NCBI GenBank assembly: GCA_031257955.1
Contig: JAIRNQ010000157.1
Span: forward strand, 1-9,823
From: Deltaproteobacteria bacterium
GTDB lineage: Bacteria; Desulfobacterota; Desulfarculia; Adiutricales; Adiutricaceae
Direction: 5' to 3'
Length of the DNA: 9,823 nt
Numbering within the stretch: the first letter of the stretch is position 1; every line of letters begins with the position of its first letter. A model generated the notes under the pieces. It was not told where the DNA came from, searched no databases, and was given only the letters and a program-made list of their open reading frames with translations. Both the position numbers and the translations under genes were made by a program. Below are positions 1-5,311 of the stretch, in pieces.

Positions 1-95
1 TCTTTATCCCAAAAGGGGTAATCAAAAAAAACAAATTGTTGTCCATCCGGTTTCTTGAAGACCTTTGCTTTTTCTGGCAGAGTGAAAGTTTCCAT
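1..95 (-). CDS. Partial unidentified protein, N-terminal 31 residues only (runs off the window)
   Basis: On the minus strand an ATG at 95-93 opens a frame that stays open to the window edge, giving 31 residues that begin METFTLPEKAKVFKK. The case for a real gene rests on the perfect promoter directly upstream (102-130) and the absence of stops. There is no Shine-Dalgarno sequence, and only six bases separate the -10 box from the ATG, which fits a leaderless transcript. The AKVFK stretch near the start faintly recalls the N-termini of VapB-type antitoxins (AK-F-NG-SQAVR), but the following residues do not match that pattern. I do not assign a family. The gene is AT-rich like the DNA around it and unlike the GC-rich genes to the right. 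The rest of the protein lies outside the window, so function cannot be judged. Confidence 0.5.
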   Translation of the reverse strand, partial: METFTLPEKAKVFKKPDGQQFVFFDYPFWDK

Positions 96-101
96 AGACT
101 A

Positions 102-130
102 ATTATATCTCTATGAAAAAAGCTTGTCAA
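102..130 (-). promoter_or_regulatory. Consensus sigma70 promoter for the left-edge gene
   Basis: Read on the minus strand, TTGACA (130-125) and TATAAT (107-102) are both perfect hexamers with an ideal 17-bp spacer (124-108). The bases just upstream of the -35 box (about 131-152) are almost pure A/T runs and resemble an UP element. Transcription should start about seven bases past the -10 box, which falls on or next to the ATG at 95. This implies a leaderless or nearly leaderless mRNA. Confidence 0.85.
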
Positions 131-157
131 CTTATTTTTTTCAAAAAATATGGTAAT

Positions 158-179
158 AAAATTCGATATTACGAATTTT
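158..179. promoter_or_regulatory. AT-rich inverted repeat upstream of the promoter
   Basis: AAAATTCG (158-165) and CGAATTTT (172-179) are perfect inverted arms around a 6-base spacer, ATATTA. The repeat lies 28 bp upstream of the -35 box of the minus-strand promoter. It could be a regulator-binding site for that promoter. It could also be a weak plus-strand terminator, because T residues continue to 182. The low GC of the stem makes the terminator reading the weaker one. Confidence 0.3.
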
Positions 180-182
180 TTT

Positions 183-895
183 CAATCTACCTAGCGATCC
201 AGATCTGGGAGCTTAGGCTATAGCTCAGGAATACTGATAATAAGGAATCAAATGAAGAATTAAAGAGGCAAAGAGTAACATAAAAGTAAATTTTGATTAG
301 CCTAAAAGAATCGATAAACAATAAAATTTAGACTTAGTAAATAATTTTAAATATAATTAAACTAGAAATTAATTAGTGAACAATAAAAAGAATCGAAACT
401 GACGCCAACTGTTGTTAACTCGGGTTATCCTACAAGGCCTGTACTATGATCCCGAGCGCAAGTTAGTGATAAATGGCTTAGTCATGGCAACATGACCCTC
501 GGAGTCTCCCTGTATAAATTATACCTGATGAACCATAGAAAATCAAATCGGGTATCGGTATCCTGTTGATGAATACATTCTGGCCAATCCCTTTTATGGC
601 GAAAAAGCTAAGATTTGTAAAAAAGCAAATGAATCTAATACTGTAATGAGTCTATTTGATTTTTGTTGAATAATTGTTATTCCATTGGTGTTATAGATGG
701 GCCATATTGTCCATATTATGCTGAATACGGCATAAAATTTATAACATCAGAAAAATTAATTGACACCAATCAACCAATCTATTGTATCTCAGCCATTACC
801 TCAAACCTACACATTTATATTTTATATCTACTCAAGTATTATATTTGTTATCCAATAACATATATTTATACTCCTTGAATTGCAATTATAAGCGT
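183..895. other. AT-rich region without a recognisable gene
   Basis: This stretch is strongly AT-rich, in sharp contrast to the DNA right of about 895. I see no gene with a start, ribosome-binding site and recognisable product. Three short plus-strand frames have protein-like composition: 403-495 (contains ILQGLYYDPERK), 532-669 (contains YPVDEYILANPFYGEKAK) and 663-878 (starts TTG; contains GVIDGPYCPYYAEYG). None matches a family I know. They may be pieces of a decayed gene. A small inverted repeat, TTATGC/GCATAA, sits at 716-735. The base composition suggests DNA of foreign origin. Confidence 0.45.
532..669 (+). pseudogene. Possible gene fragment of unknown family
   Basis: A stop-to-stop frame of 45 codons has no plausible start codon near its 5' end. 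Its residue mix is protein-like, with YPVDEYILANPFYGEKAK in the middle and SLFDFC at the end. It follows a similar short open stretch in another frame at 403-495 (30 codons, containing LLTRVILQGLYYDPERK), so the two could be parts of one broken gene. I do not recognise the family, and a chance open frame in AT-rich DNA is not excluded. Confidence 0.2.
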
Positions 896-1220
896 TCACT
901 GGTCCGCTGTGGCAAAACTCCAAACCTCGGCCATTGGGCGCAAAATCATCTCCGGCTTGCCCCTCGGCCAGCACCGAACCGCTGGCCGTCCGTGCCGACC
1001 TCGACCCCTTCCCCAGAAGGCCCATAAACGGGCCCAGAAGCCCCGCCAGCGCGTGTTTTGATTTTCCGGCTATCATTTTGGAGCCAAAAACTTCATCCCC
1101 GTGAGGTCGGCGACCTGGGACCGATTTGGCGGGCCTCGGCCAATCCAGTGAACCGGCTTCGGACGGGCTGGCCGCTTGGCGACTTGCCGGTTCTTGATTG
1201 ACGGATTGGCAAAGTCCCGG
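896..1220. other. GC-rich intergenic stretch, no gene supported
   Basis: The DNA becomes GC-rich here, matching the backbone. No frame has a convincing start and product. A minus-strand frame from ATG 1076 runs leftwards across the composition boundary into AT-rich DNA, so it is unlikely to be an intact gene, though its first 50 or so codons could be a remnant. Two inverted repeats are visible: AGGTCG-G-CGACCT at 1104-1116, and AACCGGC (1151-1157) with GCCGGTT (1186-1192). Confidence 0.4.
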
Positions 1221-1607
1221 TCTCCCGTGGGTTAATATGTAATGACTCTGGCTAGCCCCGGCCTCCCGTGGGTTATTTGTTAGGTGAAAAACGATACCGC
1301 CAACTACGGCCTAGCCGGCTACCCGATGACCGGAATCCCCAGGCACATCTTTAACCTGAAAGAGGCTTACGAGCCGGATACGGGCTTTGGCGGGCGGCTA
1401 AAATACCGCTACGGGGGAAAAAACCTCAGCCGCGACATACCAAAGACCAACAGAAACGGCCTTCAAGACTGTAACGACCACTGGACCATACCCGACAAGT
1501 TGTACTTGTATCTCCTGCTTGGCTATAAGTTTAACGAAAAATTCACCAAGTTCCTGGTCGAGACAAACGTGTTTGATCGCGACATCTACCAACCCCGGGC
1601 CATACGG
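1221..1607 (+). repeat. Long direct repeat, copy A
   Basis: This block recurs at 2061-2444, 840 bp downstream, with few substitutions and three single-base deletions in the second copy. It begins at a short motif (CTCCCGTGGGTTA) that is itself repeated 41 bp later within each copy. Most of the block encodes the C-terminal end of a TonB-dependent receptor. Copy A is the better preserved one. No transposase or terminal inverted repeats are visible, so it looks like a segmental duplication and not an insertion sequence. Confidence 0.85.
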
Positions 1608-1664
1608 CTTTTCAGCGTCAAATATGAAAAACATAAGGATATTTTTCGAGCAATGGGCATCTGA
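1284..1664 (+). pseudogene. C-terminal fragment of a TonB-dependent outer-membrane receptor (copy A)
   Basis: The 126-codon frame opens with GTG immediately after an in-frame TAG (1281-1283) and lacks everything upstream of the last barrel strands. The pattern is that of the end of TonB-dependent receptor beta-barrels: GIPRHIFNLKEAYEP near residue 17, the strand RLKYRYGGK around residue 40, an alternating YLYLLLGYKF strand around residue 75, and the ETNVFDRDIYQPR motif near residue 95, followed by FSVKYE. Intact receptors have 600-900 residues with a plug domain and end in an aromatic residue. Here the barrel end is replaced by a foreign tail (KHKDIFRAMGI) where another short frame starts (ATG 1624). 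The fragment cannot form a receptor. The family assignment rests on motif recognition alone. Confidence 0.6.
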
Positions 1665-1785
1665 ACTTGAATCAAATCGGCAGACACTGCCTGCCGATTT
1701 GAATATCGAAGATGAGTTTGTGGTTATTCGGCAGACACTGCCTGCCGATTTGAATATCGAAGATGAGTTTGCGGTTATTCGGTAG
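1624..1785 (+). CDS. Short frame containing 17-residue tandem repeats, unknown
   Basis: ATG 1624 opens a 53-residue frame that overlaps the end of the receptor fragment in another frame. It starts MKNIRIFFEQWASELESN and then reads the 51-bp array as two copies of a 17-residue repeat, RQTLPADLNIEDEFVVI and a near-identical copy with AVI. It stops at a TAG inside the third unit, created by a C-to-T change relative to the other units. There is no clear ribosome-binding site. Because the unit length is a multiple of three, the array may have expanded within a coding sequence, and this may be the N-terminus of a longer lost protein. I recognise no family. It could equally be non-functional. Confidence 0.25.
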   Translation: MKNIRIFFEQWASELESNRQTLPADLNIEDEFVVIRQTLPADLNIEDEFAVIR

Positions 1786-1853
1786 ACACTGCCGCCGATT
1801 TGAATATCGAAGATGAGTTTGCGTTAACTCGGCAGACACCGTCTGCCGAATCT
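1678..1853 (+). repeat. 51-bp tandem repeat array, about 3.4 units
   Basis: Units lie at 1678-1728, 1729-1779 and 1780-1829 (the last has a one-base deletion), followed by a partial unit from 1830. Each unit carries an inverted repeat, CGGCAG-ACACTGC-CTGCCG. In the first unit flanking bases extend it to a 12-bp perfect stem, TCAAATCGGCAG (1672-1683) with CTGCCGATTTGA (1691-1702), around a 7-base loop. No T-run follows, so these are not ordinary terminators. The hairpin decays across the array: unit 3 has a changed and shortened stem. Confidence 0.85.
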
Positions 1854-1861
1854 AATGATAA

Positions 1862-2095
1862 CAAAATGCTTCCGTTTGCCGTGTAGGTTTCAGTCATCAT
1901 AGCGAGATACTGCGTAAATGCAAGACTTCTGAGGAACTCTGGTATTACGTCATGAGATGCGCTGATGAATTCTGGAGTTTCAGGGCTTTGAAAAATCATT
2001 TAAACGCTGATGATTATACTGCCTATGGCAGTTTGCCCAACAATTTCGCGCTGACAATAGCCTCCCGTGAGTTAAAATGTAATGACTCTGGCTAA
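1862..2095 (+). pseudogene. Fragment resembling a DUF1016/YhcG-type PDDEXK nuclease
   Basis: A 77-codon stop-to-stop frame contains GFSHHSEILRKCKTSEELWYY, then WSFRALKNHL, then a GSLPNNFALTI segment. This order matches the middle of DUF1016-family proteins: W/F-S-H-x-x-x-L, an E-x-x-W/F-Y segment, W-S-x-R-x-L, and in some members an LPNNF segment. Family members have about 330-380 residues with a C-terminal PDDEXK nuclease domain. That domain and the N-terminus are absent here. The left end abuts the 51-bp array. The right end is cut off where copy B of the long repeat begins (2061), and the frame then reads into repeat sequence and stops. The fragment is dead. The family call is by motif recognition only. 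Confidence 0.5.
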
Positions 2096-2444
2096 CCATA
2101 GCCTCCCGTGGGTTATTTGTTAGGTGAAAAACGATACCGCCAACTAAGGCCTTGCCGGCTACCCGATGACCGGAATCCCCAGGCACATCTTTCACCTGAA
2201 AGAGGCTTACGAGCCGGATACGGGCTTTGGCGGGCGGTCAAAAACCGCTACGGGGGCAAAAACCTCAGCCGCGACATACCAAAGACCAACAGAAATGGCC
2301 TTCAAGACTGTAACGACCGCTGGCCATACTCGGCAAGTTGTACTTGTATCTCCTGCTTGGCTATAAGTTTAACGAATAATACACCATGTTCCTGGTCGAG
2401 ACTAACGTGTTTGATCGCGACGGCCGCCAACCTGGGGCCATCGG
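2061..2444 (+). repeat. Long direct repeat, copy B
   Basis: This is the second copy of 1221-1607. It starts at the same CCTCCCGTG motif and contains the same 41-bp internal spacing to a second CTCCCGTGGGTTA. Relative to copy A it has one-base deletions near 2240, 2323 and 2440 plus scattered substitutions. Its left edge truncates the DUF1016-like fragment, which suggests that the duplicated block was inserted there. Confidence 0.85.
2124..2444 (+). pseudogene. Degenerate C-terminal fragment of a TonB-dependent receptor (copy B)
   Basis: This is the same coding block as copy A, but clearly broken. Codon 8 is a TAA (2145-2147), two single-base deletions (about 2240 and 2323) shift the frame twice, and a further TAA appears at 2377-2379 where copy A has a lysine codon. 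Residues such as GIPRHIF and the GYKFNE strand are still readable in pieces. The block dissolves into a 37-bp tandem repeat at its 3' end. Its faster decay than copy A means it is under no constraint. Confidence 0.6.
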
Positions 2445-2447
2445 CAA

Positions 2448-2530
2448 CCCCGGGCCAACCAACCACTCCTAGTCCTAGGGCTACCCCCGGGCCAACCAAC
2501 CATTCCGAGTCCTGGGACGACACCCGGGCC
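2448..2530 (+). repeat. 37-bp tandem repeat, about 2.3 units
   Basis: Units start at 2448 and 2485 with a partial third from about 2522. Each begins CCCCGGGCCAACCAACCA or a close variant and continues with a TCC-AGTCCT-GGG segment. Copy A of the receptor fragment contains CCAACCCCGGGCCAT at 1590-1604, at the end of the barrel motif, so the array may have grown from that sequence in copy B. Confidence 0.7.
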
Positions 2531-2539
2531 ATCTAGCTG

Positions 2540-2572
2540 GGATTGGACATGGATTGGACATGGACTGGAGTT
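2540..2572 (+). repeat. 11-bp tandem repeat, three units
   Basis: GGATTGGACAT occurs at 2540-2550 and again at 2551-2561, followed by the diverged unit GGACTGGAGTT at 2562-2572. The array lies directly downstream of the 37-bp array and ends the decayed segment. Confidence 0.7.
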
Positions 2573-2612
2573 AATCTCCCTCGCCTAAGCCGCGCCGCCG
2601 GCGTCCCTCAGG

Positions 2613-2666
2613 CGGCCAAGCGAAAGCGATTTCGGTTGGCTGTCGCTTTTTTGTCGCCCTTGGCCG
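2613..2666. terminator. Large nested stem-loop, possible terminator
   Basis: Outer arms CGGCCAAG (2613-2620) and CTTGGCCG (2659-2666) are perfectly complementary. Inside them AAAGCGA (2623-2629) pairs with TCGCTTT (2643-2649), and a run of six T follows the inner stem (2647-2652). On the plus strand the inner hairpin plus T-run resembles a rho-independent terminator, but no intact gene ends upstream. The outer stem makes this a 54-base inverted structure whose role is open. Confidence 0.4.
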
Positions 2667-2924
2667 GGGATGGTCCGCTTTCCGTCTGGACGAAGATCGG
2701 ACGGATCGGCTGGCTGGCAGTATTGGGCACTCCGGTGATCGGATTGGACTTTTTGATATAACGTATTTCATGGAAATGGAATATTTTCCCTGGTAACGTA
2801 TCACATTTTTTGGTAACATGTTCCTGAAAAACTTGACACTTCCACAATTACACGCTTCCACTTATGGTATCCATTCGAAACAATTAGCATTAAGTAGCTG
2901 AAATTATTCCCAGTATTAGCCGTC

Positions 2925-2944
2925 GCCTTTGGCCGTCCAAAGGC
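2925..2944 (+). promoter_or_regulatory. Perfect 8-bp hairpin in the chemoreceptor leader
   Basis: GCCTTTGG (2925-2932) and CCAAAGGC (2937-2944) form a perfect stem around a CCGT tetraloop. No T-run follows, so it is not a typical terminator. It marks the left edge of the GC-rich leader. Confidence 0.45.
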
Positions 2945-3023
2945 TTGGGCCGGGCCTTGGGCCTTGGTCCGCTGCCGGCGGGGAGCGGTGGGCTTGGGGT
3001 TCGCGGCATAGGATTTTTATGGC

Positions 3024-3054
3024 CCAGCCCAGGGCGCGTTTCGCCTTGGGCTGG
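3024..3054 (+). promoter_or_regulatory. Strong 13-bp hairpin in the chemoreceptor leader
   Basis: CCAGCCCAGGGCG (3024-3036) pairs with CGCCTTGGGCTGG (3042-3054) around a CGTTT loop. Twelve pairs are Watson-Crick and one is a G-U wobble in RNA. A third hairpin follows nearer the gene: GGCTCGCGCC (3113-3122) with GGCGGGAGCC (3129-3138), one mismatch and a 6-base loop. None has a T-run. If transcribed, the leader would be heavily folded up to 40 bases before the start codon. Confidence 0.45.
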
Positions 3055-3167
3055 ACATGTTTGTGGCCGGGGCCGGAGCGGACGGGTGTTCGTTTCTGGG
3101 CTTCCGGCGGTTGGCTCGCGCCTTTATGGGCGGGAGCCGGGTTGGCCGATGTCGGCTAAAGGTTACC

Positions 3168-3171
3168 GGAG
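3168..3171 (+). promoter_or_regulatory. Ribosome-binding site that sets the chemoreceptor start
   Basis: GGAG lies 7 bases before ATG 3179. Neither the earlier in-frame starts at 2945 and later, nor ATG 3149, has a comparable site. The choice also places a membrane segment directly at the protein N-terminus, as in other chemoreceptors. Confidence 0.65.
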
Positions 3172-3178
3172 TCTAGCC

Positions 3179-5221
3179 ATGGGTTTCAGGACGAAAATTC
3201 TTTTAATGCTGGCCGTATTGGGAATTACGGCCTTGGGAAATTTTGGGATCAGCCTGTACATGGCCGGGAGGATGGGCGAGGAGATGGGACGCCTCTCCGG
3301 GACCAGCATCGACCGCTTGGGCTCGCTCATCATGGGGGCCGAGGAAGAGAAGGCCGGCAACGCCCTCTTGGGCGAACTCACGGACTTGCACACGCTTTTA
3401 ACCAACGTGGAGCGAGAAGCCTTATACGGCGCTTACTTTTACCTGGGGCAAAGCAATTTGGCCAAGCTGTCTAAGGAAGCCAACGACCGGGCCTTGGAGC
3501 AAATCGAGATTTTTTCCAGAAACGTCATGGCCACGGAACCCAAGGGAGTCAACGGCTTTGGGGCCAGCTTTGAGCGCGGGGCCTTTTCCCAGTGGACGCC
3601 CATGATGCTCCCTTACATATACTTGGACGGGAACGACTTCGGCTACACAATTCTTCCCAGCGTGGAAGGCGTGGAAAACCCCAGCCCGGCCCAGCTCGAG
3701 GAGGCTCTGCGGACGGAAGTTACGGAGGAATATTACGCCAACAGCCTCCCCGAGGATCACGACCGCTCGGTCCCGCTCCCCATTCAGGTCAAATGGACCC
3801 GCAGCTACATCGACCCAATCACCAAAGTGCCCCTAATCTCGGCCACCGCCCCCATCAGCGACGGCAAAAGCGCGCTGGGCGTGTCCTTCATAGACCTTTC
3901 CCTCGACCGGCTGGGGGAGATCGCCAAAAACTTGGGGCAAAAGACCCCGGGTAACCTGGTTTTGATTTTTAGCCTCCCCCATAACGAGGTGTTGGCCCAG
4001 GCGGGCCTTCCCCATTACGGGCCGGTCGACGGCTTCGATCCCGATAACAAGGCCATTCCGGCCATACTGACCAAGGCCATCGAAGAATACCCGGAAGGGG
4101 CCAGAGTTAAAGAACTTTTTTCCGATCTGACCGCCGGTGAACTAAAATCGGCCTCAATCAAGGTCGGCAACGAGTCCTACCTGGCCCAGGCGGTGAACCT
4201 GAAGAATATGTTCGGCTTCGTTCTCTTCACCCCCGAGAGCGAGATCCATCGGGAAGCCGCTAGGGCCGAGCAGATGGGAAAAGAATTGGCCGACGGTCAG
4301 ACCAAGTCCTTGCGGCGCATAGGCATAGTCGGCATATCCTCTCTGGTCCTCCTTCTGCTGGTCCTGACGGTTATGACCGTTTTCGTGGTCAAGGTGACCA
4401 CCACCCTAAAACAGGCCGGCGAAAGACTCTTTAGTCAGTCCCGGGAGGTCTTCCGGATGTCGGATCGGCTCTCCAGCCTCTCCACGCTATTGGAGACCGA
4501 CGGCAAGACCCAGCAGGAAACCATGGTCCAAACCACCACCGCGGTCACCAAAATCAGCGCCAAGCTTCACGAGACGGTGGGCACGACCAAAAACTGTGGC
4601 CAGGCCATGGGCCGGGCGGCAGACCAAGTGAGTACCGGCGCCGAGACTGTTGGGGACATGAAGAAAGCCATGGACGGGATCTCCAAGGCCTCGGCCGAGG
4701 TGGCCAAGATACTAAGCGACATCGAGTCCATCGCCTTCCAGACCAACCTTCTGGCCCTAAACGCCTCGGTGGAGGCCTCCAGGGCCGGCGAGGCCGGCCA
4801 GGGCTTCGCCGTAGTGGCCGAGGAGGTCCGGAACTTGGCCACGGCCACCAAGGAATCGGCCCAAAAAACCTCGACCATCTTGGAAAAGTCCTTTAAACGG
4901 ACCAGCGAGGGCCAGGAAGCGGCCGAAAACCTCTCCAAGAGCTTCAAGGGCATAGAACAGGTCTTCCTGGAGGCCGAGAGCATGGTAAACACCGTAAACC
5001 AGGCCACCGAAGAGCAAACCAACGCCGCCGACACCATTTATGGCTACGTCGAAGGCCTCCAGGCCTTGGTTGACAATAACAAGGACGTGGTCCGGGACAC
5101 CAAAACCGGTAGCGGCGAACTCAACGAGCAGGCCAACCACCTCTACGAGACGGCCAACCAGCTCATGGACATCATCAAGGGCCCCAACCGGACCGAAGGG
5201 GACAACGAACTTATCCTCTGA
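3179..5221 (+). CDS. Methyl-accepting chemotaxis protein with a dCache-like sensor domain
   Basis: This 680-residue inner-membrane chemoreceptor passes ligand signals to CheW/CheA. A first membrane segment spans about residues 7-29. An extracytoplasmic domain covers about 35-375. Its WTRSYIDP (from 206) and a G-V-S-F-I-D-L strand (from 234) fit the dCache_1 fold that binds small molecules such as amino or organic acids. The second membrane segment is about 381-403. The cytoplasmic part is a long coiled coil with the invariant tip at about 518-554 (QTNLLALNA, then RAGEAGQGFAVVAEEVRNLA), which contacts CheW and CheA. No HAMP domain is visible between membrane segment and coiled coil, and there is no C-terminal pentapeptide for CheR/CheB docking. 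The start at 3179 is set by GGAG and the adjacent membrane segment. The ligand cannot be inferred. No che genes are in the window, so it signals to a pathway encoded elsewhere. Confidence 0.93.
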   Translation: MGFRTKILLMLAVLGITALGNFGISLYMAGRMGEEMGRLSGTSIDRLGSLIMGAEEEKAGNALLGELTDLHTLLTNVEREALYGAYFYLGQSNLAKLSKEANDRALEQIEIFSRNVMATEPKGVNGFGASFERGAFSQWTPMMLPYIYLDGNDFGYTILPSVEGVENPSPAQLEEALRTEVTEEYYANSLPEDHDRSVPLPIQVKWTRSYIDPITKVPLISATAPISDGKSALGVSFIDLSLDRLGEIAKNLGQKTPGNLVLIFSLPHNEVLAQAGLPHYGPVDGFDPDNKAIPAILTKAIEEYPEGARVKELFSDLTAGELKSASIKVGNESYLAQAVNLKNMFGFVLFTPESEIHREAARAEQMGKELADGQTKSLRRIGIVGISSLVLLLLVLTVMTVFVVKVTTTLKQAGERLFSQSREVFRMSDRLSSLSTLLETDGKTQQETMVQTTTAVTKISAKLHETVGTTKNCGQAMGRAADQVSTGAETVGDMKKAMDGISKASAEVAKILSDIESIAFQTNLLALNASVEASRAGEAGQGFAVVAEEVRNLATATKESAQKTSTILEKSFKRTSEGQEAAENLSKSFKGIEQVFLEAESMVNTVNQATEEQTNAADTIYGYVEGLQALVDNNKDVVRDTKTGSGELNEQANHLYETANQLMDIIKGPNRTEGDNELIL

Positions 5222-5311
5222 CCTTTCCAGACCCGCGTCTAACTTTCCGGCGACCGGGCCCTTTAGGCGCGGTGGGGGTTTTGGCCAACGCTACAATTGA
5301 GGAGAATTACT

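Larger units (their letters stand above)
2667..3178 (+). promoter_or_regulatory. Upstream region and leader of the chemoreceptor gene
   Basis: The stretch 2750-2920 is AT-rich compared with both sides, as expected for a promoter region. It holds TTGACA at 2833-2838 but no well-spaced -10 box, and direct repeats of TAACGTAT at 2759-2766 and 2794-2801. From about 2921 the DNA is GC-rich with no supported gene up to the start codon at 3179. This leader contains three hairpins, listed separately. The frame of the receptor stays open back to 2945, but that extension is glycine- and proline-rich, lacks a ribosome-binding site and would bury the N-terminal membrane anchor. Confidence 0.4.

Noticed and set aside
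760..788. TTGACA at 760-765 as a second promoter
   Set aside because: At a spacing of 16-17 bp only poor -10 sequences (three of six matches) are present.
828..1076. Minus-strand open frame of 82 codons starting at ATG 1076
   Set aside because: It crosses the AT/GC boundary, changes character half-way, has no recognisable domain and no clear ribosome-binding site. At best its first part is a remnant.
1678..1853. CRISPR array
   Set aside because: The 51-bp units are contiguous and nearly identical, with no unique spacers and no cas genes.
1221..2444. Composite transposon or insertion sequence bounded by the direct repeats
   Set aside because: The repeats encode receptor sequence. There is no transposase, no terminal inverted repeat and no target-site duplication that I can see.
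2543..2761. Plus-strand open frame of 72 codons
   Set aside because: It starts inside the 11-bp tandem repeat and runs through the large inverted structure at 2613-2666. Composition and context argue for non-coding DNA.
2945..3178. N-terminal extension of the chemoreceptor (78 extra residues)
   Set aside because: The extension is Gly/Pro/Arg-rich, has no ribosome-binding site and would precede the N-terminal membrane segment. GGAG before ATG 3179 supports the shorter start.
4567..5037. Long minus-strand frames opposite the chemoreceptor
   Set aside because: They mirror the GC-rich codons of a well-supported gene and have no domain or start signal of their own.
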